Below are positions 36,763-45,625 of a stretch of DNA of 64,000 bases, piece by piece (position 1 is the stretch's first letter; the number at the start of each line of letters is the position of its first letter). This stretch comes from Pseudoflavonifractor capillosus (GTDB lineage: Bacteria > Bacillota > Clostridia > Oscillospirales > Oscillospiraceae). Made by a program: the position numbers and the translations under genes. The notes under the pieces are model-generated. The model was not told where the DNA came from. It was given only the letters and a program-made list of their open reading frames with translations, and did no database searches. The stretch is taken from NCBI RefSeq assembly GCF_016902575.1, contig NZ_JACSNZ010000007.1, positions 21,908 to 85,907 on the forward strand. Reading direction: 5' to 3'.

Positions 36763-37776
36763 ATGTTGAAAACCGTGATCCCCGCAGGGTATTCCCCCTG
36801 TCTGAACCTATACGACACCCAGAAAGCCATTGGCCTGCTTAAGCGTCTGTTCGAGGACAATTTGGGTGGGGCACTCCACCTGCGCCGGGTGTCCGCTCCC
36901 CTGTTTGTGGAAGCCTCCACCGGCCTCAACGACGACCTCAACGGCGTGGAGCGGGCGGTCTCCTTTGACATCCCCGATGCCGGGCGAGACGCCCAGGTGG
37001 TGCATTCCCTGGCCAAGTGGAAGCGCATGGCCCTGCACCGCTATCAGTTCTCGGTGGGTGAGGGTCTGTACACCGACATGAATGCCATCCGTCGGGACGA
37101 GGATCTGGACAACATCCACTCCGTGTATGTAGACCAATGGGACTGGGAGAAGGTGCTGGCTCCCCGTGACCGCAACCTGGACTATCTGAAGGCCACCGTC
37201 ACCACCATCGTGGCTGCCCTGGCCGATACCCAGTCCACCCTTCGGGCCGTCTATCCCCAGCTCACCCCTCTGCCCGCCATCCAGCGGGAGGTGTCCTTCG
37301 TCACTGCCCAGGAGCTGGAGGATCTGTGGCCGGAGCTGTCCCCCAAGCAGCGGGAGAACGCCTGGGTGAAGGATCACCCCACCACCTTCCTCATGGGCAT
37401 CGGTGCACCCCTTAAGTCCGGCAAGCCCCACGATGGCCGTGCCCCCGACTACGACGACTGGGACTTAAACGGCGATCTGCTGGTGTGGAACTCGGTGCTG
37501 GGCTGCGCCTTCGAGATCTCCTCCATGGGCATCCGGGTCAGCCCCGAATCCCTGGATCGCCAGCTGACCATGGCCGGATGCGACGACCGCCGGGAACTGC
37601 CCTTCCACAAGATGCTGCTGGAAGGCAAGCTGCCCCTGACCATCGGCGGCGGCATTGGTCAGAGCCGTGTGTCCATGTATCTGCTGGGCAAGGCCCACAT
37701 CGGCGAGGTGCAGGCCTCGGTGTGGGATAAGCAGACCCAGGAGGCCTGCCGGGACGCCGGAGTCATTCTGCTGTAA
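36763..37776 (+). CDS. asnA: Aspartate-ammonia ligase (asparagine synthetase A)
   Basis: Makes asparagine from aspartate, ammonia and ATP. 337 residues (E. coli AsnA has 330): SPCLNLYDTQKAIGLLKRLF, RVSAPLFVEASTGLNDDLNG, the KWKRMALHRYQF and GEGLYTDMNAIRRDE blocks, VDQWDWEK and the C-terminal GGGIGQSRVSMYLL class II synthetase-like motif. GGAGGAG lies nine bases before ATG 36763; the in-frame ATG at 36739 is upstream of it and rejected. Confidence 0.96.
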   Translation: MLKTVIPAGYSPCLNLYDTQKAIGLLKRLFEDNLGGALHLRRVSAPLFVEASTGLNDDLNGVERAVSFDIPDAGRDAQVVHSLAKWKRMALHRYQFSVGEGLYTDMNAIRRDEDLDNIHSVYVDQWDWEKVLAPRDRNLDYLKATVTTIVAALADTQSTLRAVYPQLTPLPAIQREVSFVTAQELEDLWPELSPKQRENAWVKDHPTTFLMGIGAPLKSGKPHDGRAPDYDDWDLNGDLLVWNSVLGCAFEISSMGIRVSPESLDRQLTMAGCDDRRELPFHKMLLEGKLPLTIGGGIGQSRVSMYLLGKAHIGEVQASVWDKQTQEACRDAGVILL

Positions 37777-37789
37777 CGGGGGTGGGCAC

Positions 37790-38905
37790 ATGAAAAAGTT
37801 GGGCTTCGGCTGTATGCGCTTTCCTCTGCTGGATGCCGAGGACAATACCTCCGTTGACTTCCCCCAGGTATGCCAAATGGTGGACCTCTTCCTGGCTCGG
37901 GGCTTTACTTACTTTGACACCGCATACTTCTATCACGGAGGCACCAGCGAGGAAACCGTGTGTCGAGCCCTGGTGCAGCGTCATCCCCGGGACAGTTTCA
38001 CCCTGGCCTCCAAGCTGCCTCTGTCCAAACTCAAGGAGGCCCAGTCCCCCCAGGAGCAGGAGGACATCTTCCAGCAACAGCTCCAACGCTGTGGGGTGGA
38101 CTACTTCGACTACTACCTGCTTCACAACGTCAACGCCGACAGCTATCAGACTGCCCAGCGACTGGACAGCTTCGCCTTTGTCCAGCGCATGAAGCAGGAG
38201 GGAAAAATCCGCCATGTGGGTTTCTCCTTCCATGACAGCCCAGAGGTGCTGGATCAGGTGCTCACCGATCACCCGGAGGTGGAATTTGTCCAACTCCAGC
38301 TCAACTATCTGGACTGGGAAGACCCCAAGGTACAGTCTCGCCGCTGCTATGAGGTGGCGGTCTCCCACGGCAAGCAAGTGGCGGTGATGGAGCCGGTGAA
38401 GGGTGGCAAGCTGGCCAATCCCTCCCCGGCGGTGCAGGAGATGTTCGCCGCTCTGGACCCCAACGCCTCACCCTCCTCCTTTGCCATTCGGTTCGCTGCC
38501 TCTCTGGAGCATGTCTTCATGGTGCTCTCCGGCATGTCCTCCCTCTCCCAGGTAGAGGACAACACCGGGTACATGGCAGACTTTCACCCTCTGTCCCCCG
38601 CCGAAGTGGCGGTGACAGAGCAGGCCGCCCGGCAGATTCGCCAGGACGGCACCATCCCCTGCACCGGGTGCGCCTACTGCACCGACGGCTGCCCCCAGCG
38701 CATCCCCATCCCCGCCCTCTTTGCCCTGTATAACCGCACACTGGGCCAGCCCGGCCCCCAGCACAAGAAGGAGTACCAGGACCTGTGCGCCCAAGGTGCT
38801 CCCGCTTCTGCCTGTGTGGCCTGCGGCCAATGTGTAGATGCCTGTCCCCAGCACCTGGATGTCATTGCCAACCTCCAGCGGGTCCGTGCAGCTTTTGAGG
38901 GTTAA
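37790..38905 (+). CDS. Aldo/keto reductase with C-terminal [4Fe-4S] ferredoxin domain
   Basis: 371 residues from MKKLGFGCMRFPLLD. The TIM barrel (1-270) carries the AKR tetrad region: FDTAYFYHGG with Asp and Tyr, SKLPLSK with Lys, YLLHNV with His. The C-terminus holds two Cys clusters, C-T-G-C-AY-C-TDG-C-P and C-VA-C-GQ-C-VDA-C-P, consistent with two 4Fe-4S clusters. This architecture is common in anaerobic Firmicutes; the substrate is unknown. It begins 13 bases after asnA and is probably co-transcribed. Confidence 0.92.
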   Translation: MKKLGFGCMRFPLLDAEDNTSVDFPQVCQMVDLFLARGFTYFDTAYFYHGGTSEETVCRALVQRHPRDSFTLASKLPLSKLKEAQSPQEQEDIFQQQLQRCGVDYFDYYLLHNVNADSYQTAQRLDSFAFVQRMKQEGKIRHVGFSFHDSPEVLDQVLTDHPEVEFVQLQLNYLDWEDPKVQSRRCYEVAVSHGKQVAVMEPVKGGKLANPSPAVQEMFAALDPNASPSSFAIRFAASLEHVFMVLSGMSSLSQVEDNTGYMADFHPLSPAEVAVTEQAARQIRQDGTIPCTGCAYCTDGCPQRIPIPALFALYNRTLGQPGPQHKKEYQDLCAQGAPASACVACGQCVDACPQHLDVIANLQRVRAAFEG

Positions 38906-38916
38906 AAACCGTGCTT

Positions 38917-38953
38917 CAACGGGCTGTGAGAACTTTCTCACAGCCCGTTTTCC
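38917..38953 (+). terminator. Terminator after asnA and the reductase
   Basis: AACGGGCTGTGAGAA/TTCTCACAGCCCGTT stem, short loop, followed by TTTT. Confidence 0.92.
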
Positions 38954-38962
38954 CTGTAACCC

Positions 38963-38990
38963 TTGCAAAATCTTCAAAAAATGGTATAAT
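38963..38990 (+). promoter_or_regulatory. Promoter of asnS
   Basis: TTGCAA (38963-38968), 16-base spacer, TATAAT (38985-38990). An inverted repeat AGCCGC-ACA-GCGGCT (38991-39005) lies over the expected start point and may be an operator. Confidence 0.75.
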
Positions 38991-39012
38991 AGCCGCACAG
39001 CGGCTGTTATAC

Positions 39013-39105
39013 CCAGGATTTCAATTGCCGTTTTTCTCGCCCCTGACGGGGCAACCGAAAAACCTGGCGTTGTATCATCAACGCCTTTGGCACAAGTCTT
39101 TTGTG
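39013..39105 (+). promoter_or_regulatory. Structured 5' leader of asnS
   Basis: The roughly 145-base leader can form three hairpins: a branched stem CCAGG/CCTGG (39013-39017, 39063-39067) enclosing GTTTTTC/GAAAAAC (39030-39036, 39057-39063) and GCCCC/GGGGC (39039-39043, 39048-39052); GGCGTTG/CAACGCC (39066-39085); and CACAA/TTGTG (39091-39105). The first and second share a few bases, so they may be alternatives. No T-box TGGNACCGCG sequence was found. Function unknown. Confidence 0.5.
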
Positions 39106-39141
39106 TCCTGATAGATCATTTGAGAATTGAGGGAATGTAGT

Positions 39142-40536
39142 ATGGATCGCATCACCATCGCCTCCGTCTTTGCCGACAGCGAGAAGCTCTCCGGCCAGAC
39201 GGTCACCGTCATGGGTTGGGCCCGCACCATCCGTGACATGAAAACCTTCGGATTTGTGGAGCTCAACGACGGCTCTTGCTTTAAGAACCTCCAGATCGTG
39301 CTGGATGCCAACGTTCTGGACAATTATAAGGAGATCACTGGGCAGAACGTGGGGGCCGCCCTCATCGTCACCGGCACCGTGGCGCTCACCCCCCAGGCCA
39401 AGCAGCCTCTGGAAATCAAGGCCACCTCTGTGGCTGTGGAGGGCACCTCCTCCCCCGACTACCCCCTGCAAAAGAAGCGTCACACCGTGGAGTACCTGCG
39501 CACCATCCAGCACCTGCGCCCCCGCACCAACCTGTTCTCCGCCGCCTTCCGGGTGCGGAGTGTAGCCGCCCACGCCATCCACTGCTTCTTCCAGGATCGG
39601 GGCTTTGTCTACGTCCACACCCCCATCATCACCGCCTCCGACTGCGAGGGCGCCGGTGAGATGTTCCAGGTAACCACCCTGGACGTGAACAATCCCCCCC
39701 GCCTGCCCGACGGCAGTGTGGACTGGTCCCAGGACTTCTTTGGCAAGAAGGCCAACCTCACCGTGTCCGGCCAGCTTAACGCCGAGAACTTCGCCATGGC
39801 CTTCGGCTCTGTGTACACCTTCGGCCCCACCTTCCGGGCGGAGAACTCCAACACCCAGCGCCACGCCGCCGAGTTCTGGATGATCGAGCCGGAGATCGCC
39901 TTTGCCGACCTCAACGATGACATGAACCTGGCTGAGGATATGATCCGCTATATCATCCGCACCGTGCTGGACAAGTGCCCCGACGAGATCAACTTCTTCA
40001 ACTCCTTTGTGGATAAGGGCCTGAAGGAGCGTCTGGAACTGGTGGCAAACTCCGAGTTCGGCCGTGTCACCTACACCGACGCCATCGAGATTCTCAAGAA
40101 GAACAACGACAAGTTCGACTTCAAGGTGGAGTGGGGCTGCGACTTGCAGACCGAGCACGAGCGTTACCTCACCGAGCAGGTGTTCAAAAAGCCCGTGTTC
40201 GTCACCGATTATCCCAAGGACATCAAGGCCTTCTATATGCGCCTCAACGACGACGGCAAGACCGTGGCCGCTGCCGACTGCCTGGTGCCCGGCATCGGCG
40301 AGATCATCGGCGGCTCTCAGCGTGAGGAGCGCATCGAGGTACTGGAAGAGCGTATGCACCAGCTGGGCCTCAACCCCGAGGACTACTGGTGGTACCTGGA
40401 CCTGCGCCGCTACGGCTCCTGCCGTCACGCCGGCTTCGGCCTGGGCTTCGAGCGCATGGTGATGTACCTCACCGGCATCAGCAACATCCGGGACGTGGAG
40501 CTGCACCCCCGGACTGTGGGCAACGCGGATTTCTAA
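39142..40536 (+). CDS. asnS: Asparaginyl-tRNA synthetase
   Basis: 464 residues of class IIb. OB-fold anticodon domain (1-105, with [20 protein letters not shown]), then the catalytic domain: motif 1 around [17 protein letters not shown], motif 2 [20 protein letters not shown], motif 3 [15 protein letters not shown]. The ENSNTQRH block and lack of an amidotransferase-type signature favour AsnRS over AspRS. ATG 39142 follows GAGGGA by eight bases. Confidence 0.96.
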   Translation: MDRITIASVFADSEKLSGQTVTVMGWARTIRDMKTFGFVELNDGSCFKNLQIVLDANVLDNYKEITGQNVGAALIVTGTVALTPQAKQPLEIKATSVAVEGTSSPDYPLQKKRHTVEYLRTIQHLRPRTNLFSAAFRVRSVAAHAIHCFFQDRGFVYVHTPIITASDCEGAGEMFQVTTLDVNNPPRLPDGSVDWSQDFFGKKANLTVSGQLNAENFAMAFGSVYTFGPTFRAENSNTQRHAAEFWMIEPEIAFADLNDDMNLAEDMIRYIIRTVLDKCPDEINFFNSFVDKGLKERLELVANSEFGRVTYTDAIEILKKNNDKFDFKVEWGCDLQTEHERYLTEQVFKKPVFVTDYPKDIKAFYMRLNDDGKTVAAADCLVPGIGEIIGGSQREERIEVLEERMHQLGLNPEDYWWYLDLRRYGSCRHAGFGLGFERMVMYLTGISNIRDVELHPRTVGNADF

Positions 40537-40554
40537 AATCTACTTCAAAGATGA

Positions 40555-40598
40555 ACAAGGCACCCCCCGGACTGTGGAAGTCCGGGGGGTGCCTTGTT
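40555..40598. terminator. Bidirectional terminator after asnS
   Basis: Very stable stem AAGGCACCCCCCGGACT/AGTCCGGGGGGTGCCTT with flanking A and T bases; the convergent GIY-YIG gene ends inside its right arm. Confidence 0.93.
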
Positions 40599-41082
40599 AT
40601 GTCCTCCAGTTTGCCAAAGGCAATGTACCGTACTGATCTCTAAAATTGTTCAGCAGCCTATGCTCCCTTGCGTCTGCATCTATACAAACCTCATAGGTCA
40701 ACATCAACCTTTCGGCGTGTTCAACTTGCCAGATTGCTCTGCCGCCTTTGTGGTTGACAGCTTCATCCCATCCATATTTTATGTACTGTCGGAGCCGTTG
40801 ACGCAGCCCCCTTTTCCCACTGGCTTTTCCAATGTATAACACGGTTTTGTTTCCACACCTTCTGTATTTTTCTTGGAGAATATTCTCCCCATACAATGGT
40901 GCGTGCTGGTTAGGCGCAGTGGGTTGGAATTGTATGTCCATTCCCTGGGGAACACATACAAAATAGATGCCCGGTTGATCTGGAATATCTGCACATTCGG
41001 TATCGTGGAGCATCTCCAAAGTCCATGTGACCCCCATTGAGACATTTTCTATTTGTTTATTCAATCGTTCTTCCTCCAGCAT
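40597..41082 (-). CDS. GIY-YIG-domain protein
   Basis: 161 residues. The nuclease fold signatures are PGIYFV (about 38-43) and VLYIGKASGKRGLRQRLRQY (about 81-100), with the conserved Arg and Tyr, a later Glu in VEHAERLMLTYEV region and a C-terminal YGTLPLANW. GIY-YIG domains cut DNA or RNA, but lone small members have diverse or unknown roles. The start could be ATG 41082 or TTG 41064, which has the better GGAGG spacing. It lies alone between asnS and a palindromic repeat and is more AT-rich than its neighbours, suggesting transfer. Confidence 0.75.
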   Translation of the reverse strand: MLEEERLNKQIENVSMGVTWTLEMLHDTECADIPDQPGIYFVCVPQGMDIQFQPTAPNQHAPLYGENILQEKYRRCGNKTVLYIGKASGKRGLRQRLRQYIKYGWDEAVNHKGGRAIWQVEHAERLMLTYEVCIDADAREHRLLNNFRDQYGTLPLANWRT

Positions 41083-41194
41083 CCAACTTCATTTTTCTTA
41101 TTGGGAATTTCCGCTACGCCTACATTCTGTTCTGTTCTTGTCCGGATTCCCACCGTTCTAGGTCATTCGGGTTCCAGGGGCTTCATCAGCGTAC

Positions 41195-41402
41195 AAAAGC
41201 CTCCCTCAGGGAGGGAGGTGGCGTCGCCGTAGCGGTGACGGAGGGAGCCTTGGGGTGCACCGCAGTCCATCCGCCTCCCTTGTGTAAAGGGAGGTGGCCC
41301 GGCGTAAGCCGGGTCGGAGGGATTGACGGCTCCAGGGTAACGGGTCAACCCCTCAGTCAGCCTTACGGCTGACAGCTCCCCTTACACAGGGGAGCCTTTG
41401 GG
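41195..41402. repeat. Three-unit palindromic repeat element
   Basis: Three related units of about 50 bases: unit A (41195-41249) and unit B (41273-41325) in direct order, each GCCTCCCT...GGGAGGTGGC...GGAGGG with an inner hairpin; unit C (41350-41402) inverted, CCCCTCAGTCAGCC...GGCTGACAGCTCCCC...GGGGAGCC. I recognise this as resembling a dispersed non-coding repeat common in Oscillospirales genomes, possibly a miniature mobile element. The whole stretch 41083-41406 has no gene. Confidence 0.8.
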
Positions 41403-41406
41403 CCGG

Positions 41407-42279
41407 TCACTTCATATTCCAATCTGGAATAAACTTCTCCCCCACCGCCTCCAGCTCCTGCACATAGCCCTGAATCCCCAGGGCGTCCATGTAGCTGCGG
41501 GCGGCTCTCAGCTCGGAGGGGCGAAGGGTGCGCTGCAATTCTGGGAACTGCTCCAAATCTCCACAGGGGGTATACTGGGCCATGAGGGAGAACAGCACCT
41601 CACCGGGGACGAACTGCTGGGCCACCCAGTCCATCACCCGCTTGGCCTCATTCAGCCGCCCTGGGAGAAGCAGGTGGCGGATCACCACCCCTTTTTTCAA
41701 AATCCCGTCCTCCAGCTGCACGGGGCCAGTCTGACGAAACATTTCCACAATGGCAGCCTTTGCGGTGGAAGGATAGTCCGGGGCAGCGGAGTATTTCTCC
41801 GCCAACCCCTCGGACACATATTTCAGGTCGGGGAGGTACACACCCACCTTTCCCTCCAGGCTTTTCAGAATTTCCACCCGCTCGTAACCCCCGCAGTTCC
41901 ACACCACCGGCAGGTTGCCAGGCATGGGCCGGGCAAGCACCTTTTGCAGCACGTGGATGTACTGGGTAGGGGTGACCAACTCGATGTTGTGGGCCCCCTC
42001 CTCCGCCAGCTTCTCAAAAAGGGCGTACAGTTCCTCCTCGGTCACCCCTTTCCCCTGGTTTCCATGGCTGATGGGCCCGTTCTGACAGAACACACACCCC
42101 AGGGTGCAGCCAGAGAAAAACACCGTCCCCGCCCCACGAGTGCCGGAGATACACGGCTCCTCCCAGTGGTGGAGCTCCGCCCGGGCCACTTTCACCATGC
42201 TGGGCAGGCGGCACCAGCCCTCCCCTTCATCCGGGGTACGCTCTGCCCCGCACTGGCGGGGGCACAGGTTACAGATCAT
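41407..42279 (-). CDS. PflX-like radical SAM protein
   Basis: 290 residues of the COG1313 group (uncharacterised Fe-S, pyruvate-formate-lyase-activase-like). An N-terminal Cys cluster C3-NL-C6-PRQ-C10 is followed by the radical SAM triad C-TLG-C-VF-C near residues 57-64 and GYERVEIL, VYLPDLKYV, RHLLLPGRL. No substrate glycyl-radical enzyme lies next to it. It overlaps the mutY stop by 11 bases, so both are probably co-expressed. Reaction unknown. Confidence 0.85.
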   Translation of the reverse strand: MICNLCPRQCGAERTPDEGEGWCRLPSMVKVARAELHHWEEPCISGTRGAGTVFFSGCTLGCVFCQNGPISHGNQGKGVTEEELYALFEKLAEEGAHNIELVTPTQYIHVLQKVLARPMPGNLPVVWNCGGYERVEILKSLEGKVGVYLPDLKYVSEGLAEKYSAAPDYPSTAKAAIVEMFRQTGPVQLEDGILKKGVVIRHLLLPGRLNEAKRVMDWVAQQFVPGEVLFSLMAQYTPCGDLEQFPELQRTLRPSELRAARSYMDALGIQGYVQELEAVGEKFIPDWNMK

Positions 42280-43312
42280 GGCCGATTTCCTCCTTCACCC
42301 CGTCCATCACCCCGTCAAAGGCACTGGGCACGGCGTAAATATCGTTGAGTTCCTGCCAGGTGCACCACATCCAGCCCTGGGGCAGCTTGTCCCACTCCAG
42401 GTAAACCTTACGGGCGGTGAGATGCCACTCCACATGGGTGAAGATGTGCCGGGCCACCCCGGCAAACTCTCCCTGGGGCATGTCCCCTTCCCACCCCTTG
42501 GGCAGCTGGCCATGGAGCGCATTGGGAAACTCCCACAGCCCCGCCAGCAGGCCCTTGGGGGGCCGCTGGCACAAGGCCACCCGGTTCTCACGATAGAGCA
42601 GCCACACGTCCCGCTCCTCCACCCGGCGGGGGCGTTTGGGTGCCTTCACCGGGATTCGGCTCCAGCTGTCCTGGGCCCGAGCCACGCAGAAGTCCCGGGC
42701 GGGGCAGCGTTGGCACTGGGGCGCCCCGTTGGGCAGGCACACCGTGGCCCCCAGCTCCATCATAGCCTGGGTAAACTTGTCCGGGGCGTGGAGGGGGATA
42801 ATGGGCTGGAGCTGTTGGGCGATGGCTCGCTTGGTGGACTGGGCCAGTATGTCCCGCTCATCCCCATTGATACGGGTCACCACCCGAAGGACGTTGCCAT
42901 CCACCGCCGGGACGGGCTGACCCAGGGCGATGGAGCAGATAGCCCCGGCAGTGTAGTCCCCCACCCCCTTCAGAGCTCGCACCTGCTCATACTGGGTGGG
43001 AAACACCCCGCCGTGCTCCTCCATGATCTGCCGGGCGGCGGCCTGGAGGTTGCGGGCCCGGCTGTAATAGCCCAGCCCCTGCCACAGCTTCATCAGTCTC
43101 TGCTCGGGCACTTCGGCCAGCGCTGCCACGTCGGGCAGCTCCGCCATAAAACGGGTGTAGTAGTCCAGCACCGCTGCCACCCGGGTCTGCTGGAGCATGA
43201 TCTCCGACACCCACACATGGTACGGGGTGGGATCCTCTCTCCAGGGCAGAATGCGGGCATTGTCCCGGTACCACTCCAACAAAGGGATGGGTAGTTGTTC
43301 CAAAGGCTGCAT
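42269..43312 (-). CDS. mutY: A/G-specific adenine glycosylase
   Basis: Removes adenine mispaired with 8-oxoguanine. 347 residues: WYRDNARILPWRED and VSEIMLQQTRVAAV (helix before catalytic region), the helix-hairpin-helix LKGVGDYTAGAICSIALGQ with the catalytic Asp in VDGNVLRV, and a 4Fe-4S site C-x7-C-x2-C-x5-C (the first gap is one residue longer than the usual six). The C-terminal NUDIX-like 8-oxoG domain (from about 220) is present. Confidence 0.95.
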   Translation of the reverse strand: MQPLEQLPIPLLEWYRDNARILPWREDPTPYHVWVSEIMLQQTRVAAVLDYYTRFMAELPDVAALAEVPEQRLMKLWQGLGYYSRARNLQAAARQIMEEHGGVFPTQYEQVRALKGVGDYTAGAICSIALGQPVPAVDGNVLRVVTRINGDERDILAQSTKRAIAQQLQPIIPLHAPDKFTQAMMELGATVCLPNGAPQCQRCPARDFCVARAQDSWSRIPVKAPKRPRRVEERDVWLLYRENRVALCQRPPKGLLAGLWEFPNALHGQLPKGWEGDMPQGEFAGVARHIFTHVEWHLTARKVYLEWDKLPQGWMWCTWQELNDIYAVPSAFDGVMDGVKEEIGHDL

Positions 43313-43347
43313 GAGGTTACCTCCAGGTCAAGATCCTTTTTAGTATA

Positions 43348-44001
43348 TCACACTTCCCCGTCCCCTCTCAAGCGTCTGCACAGCTGGATAAATTGGGAAA
43401 AGATGATCTCCCCCGTCTCCCCCATTCGCTCCGGGTGGAATTGCACCGTCCACAGGGGCAGCGTGCGGTGCTCCATAGCCTCCACCACCCCGCCCTCCGA
43501 CCAGGCGGTGGGCACCAGGCCCTGTCCCACCTTGTCCAGGCCCTGGTGATGATTGGAGTTGACGGTGCACACGCTTCCATACCACTGTTCCATATGGGAG
43601 CTGCTCTTGGTGCGCACACCGTGCCAGCAGTCCCCTTGGGGCTGCTGATGGAATGGAGCCAGCGTGGGCTTCAAGTCCTGAATGAGAGTACCCCTGGCCC
43701 ACACGTTGACCACCTGATGGCCCCGGCAAATGCCCAACACCGGGCGGTGGGCGGCGGCAAAGGCATCCAACAGAGCCAGTTCTGCCCGGTCTCTGCGCCG
43801 ATCAATATTGCGGGAGCCCCGATTGACCGCCCGGAAGCAAGCCGGGTGCATATCCCCGCCCCCAGCCAAAATCAGCCCGTCATAGCGCACATCCGGCTGG
43901 GGCAAATAGGCGGCAAAGCCATGGCCACCAGCCTGTTCCACCGCATCCAGGTAGCGGGAGGCATCTCCGCCCCCGGTGGAAATCAATATGGAAACCTTCA
44001 T
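43348..44001 (-). CDS. Class I glutamine amidotransferase-like peptidase C26 (PuuD-like)
   Basis: 217 residues. The nucleophile is the Cys of VLGICRGHQVVNV, with His and Glu in WTVQFHPERMGE, the triad of gamma-glutamyl hydrolases of the PuuD group; LILAGGGDMHP is also typical. A frame runs open far upstream to 44844, but that is the spoVB gene read in another frame; ATG 44001 gives an ATGA overlap with the spoVB stop. Substrate may be a gamma-glutamyl amine or peptide. Confidence 0.87.
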   Translation of the reverse strand: MKVSILISTGGGDASRYLDAVEQAGGHGFAAYLPQPDVRYDGLILAGGGDMHPACFRAVNRGSRNIDRRRDRAELALLDAFAAAHRPVLGICRGHQVVNVWARGTLIQDLKPTLAPFHQQPQGDCWHGVRTKSSSHMEQWYGSVCTVNSNHHQGLDKVGQGLVPTAWSEGGVVEAMEHRTLPLWTVQFHPERMGETGEIIFSQFIQLCRRLRGDGEV

Positions 44002-45518
44002 GTTTTCTCCCTTCTTCCCCACAGCCAACCAAATACAGACAGACCCATGCCCATGAGCATGACCACATACATGAGCCCGCCTACCACCACACACACCAAA
44101 CAGGCGTTGGAGATCCATACCCCCTGCCCCATCATCCAGTGAAACAGCAGATTGCACCACATTCCCATCCCCACCGCCGCCAACACCGGGCGGACAAACC
44201 AGGCAAACAGACGCAGGTGCAGTCCGGTGGCATGGAGCACCGAGGCCAGGTTCAGCCCCATTCCCACCAGTGAGGAGAGGACAAATCCCACCACAAACCC
44301 CCGAAGCCCCCACACAGCCACCGTGCCGTAGGTGAAGGCCAACTGCACCACATCGCTGGCAATGGCGTTTCTCGCCCCCTTGCCCTGAAGTCCCAGGCCG
44401 TTGAGGGCTCCTCCCAGCACCGACTGCACGCAGGTCAGCAGCGTGCCCACCGCCAACAGCAACATATACTGCCCCACCTGGGGCTGCCCAAAGAGCAGTC
44501 GGCCCAGGGTAGGGCCCATCACGGTCAGCAGCGCCATAGCCGGAGCCATGAGGAGCATAGTCACCGACATGATACGGTTGAGAAGCCCTGCCGACGCCCC
44601 CACGTCCCCGTGGGCGGTGCGCTGGGACAGGGCAGGCACCATGGTCAGGCATAGCGCTCCTATGAAGCCAGTGGGCAAACTCAGCAAAGGCATGGTCATG
44701 CCGCACAGCACTCCGAAGGCGGACATGGCCTGCCCCGCCTCCATACCACCCTCCACCAGCTTGGCGGGGATGAGTACCGCATTGGCAGAGCCCAGCAAGG
44801 TGCCCAGCACTGAGGTAAGCCCCACCGGGATGGCAATGGCCCACAGGCCCTTCTCCGGTTTTTTCTCTCCACCAGCCCTTGGCACCACCCGCCCCTGGGC
44901 ACGGCGAAAGAGCAGCACCAGAGTCACTGCAGAGAATACCTCACAGATAACCATGCCCAGCACCACCAGCCCCACGGTGCGCTCCTTGTTCTGGGGCAGA
45001 AGCAGAATGAGCAGACCCAACACCGCCCCCGTGCGAATGAGCTGCTCCATGGTCTCCACAGTGGCGGGAATACGCACCCGCCCGGTGCCGTAAAAGCAGT
45101 GCTTGTGCAGGTTCTCCACCCCGGTGAGCAGCATACATGGCACCAGCAGAACAATCCCCAGTCGGGTTCGGGCATCCCCCAGCAGATACACGGAAATGGG
45201 GTCGGAACACCACACCACCACCACCCCCAAGGGAATTGCCAGGGCCAAAAAGCTGCGCAGTCCCAGCCGCAGCACCCGGCCCACCCCCTCTTCGTCCCCC
45301 AGGGCGTGGCAGCGGGCGGAACGTGTGGACACCGCCACCGTCAGCCCCACGGCGGTGACAGACATGAACATGGAGTACACCGGCATCACCAGCTGGTAGA
45401 GCCCCATGGTCTCCGCCCCTATGAGCCGGGAGAGCATCATGCGGTAAAAAAATCCCACCAGCTGGGCAAACAGCCCCGTGGCGGTGAGCACCAGTGTGCC
45501 GGACCACATGGCATTCAA
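43998..45518 (-). CDS. spoVB: SpoVB/MurJ-like polysaccharide export protein
   Basis: About 506 residues, 13-14 membrane helices of the MOP superfamily. The N-terminus LVLTATGLFAQLVGFFYRMM and LSRLIGAETMGLYQLVMPVY are the SpoVB signature; in Bacillus it is needed for spore cortex. The start used is TTG 45518, seven bases after GGGGG; ATG 45509 is the alternative. A longer frame to 45659 overlaps the divergent small gene and is rejected. Could instead serve as a vegetative lipid II flippase. Confidence 0.85.
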   Translation of the reverse strand: MNAMWSGTLVLTATGLFAQLVGFFYRMMLSRLIGAETMGLYQLVMPVYSMFMSVTAVGLTVAVSTRSARCHALGDEEGVGRVLRLGLRSFLALAIPLGVVVVWCSDPISVYLLGDARTRLGIVLLVPCMLLTGVENLHKHCFYGTGRVRIPATVETMEQLIRTGAVLGLLILLLPQNKERTVGLVVLGMVICEVFSAVTLVLLFRRAQGRVVPRAGGEKKPEKGLWAIAIPVGLTSVLGTLLGSANAVLIPAKLVEGGMEAGQAMSAFGVLCGMTMPLLSLPTGFIGALCLTMVPALSQRTAHGDVGASAGLLNRIMSVTMLLMAPAMALLTVMGPTLGRLLFGQPQVGQYMLLLAVGTLLTCVQSVLGGALNGLGLQGKGARNAIASDVVQLAFTYGTVAVWGLRGFVVGFVLSSLVGMGLNLASVLHATGLHLRLFAWFVRPVLAAVGMGMWCNLLFHWMMGQGVWISNACLVCVVVGGLMYVVMLMGMGLSVFGWLWGRREKT

Positions 45519-45625
45519 AGCAAATCCCCCTTCCTCATGGCATTGACATCCTATGAGAAAGGGGGATTTTTCATGTGAACTTTTTCTCATTTGCCTACAT
45601 AGCATGGCAAAAAGGGGGTAGACGC

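Noticed and set aside
38991..39141. T-box riboswitch before asnS
   Set aside because: The conserved T-box sequence and a terminator/antiterminator pair are missing.
41195..41402. CRISPR array
   Set aside because: Units are palindromic and diverged, one is inverted, and there are no regular spacers or cas genes.
43348..44844. 498-residue protein as a long version of the amidotransferase
   Set aside because: The upstream 280 codons are spoVB read in another frame; ATG 44001 and the ATGA overlap explain the gene.
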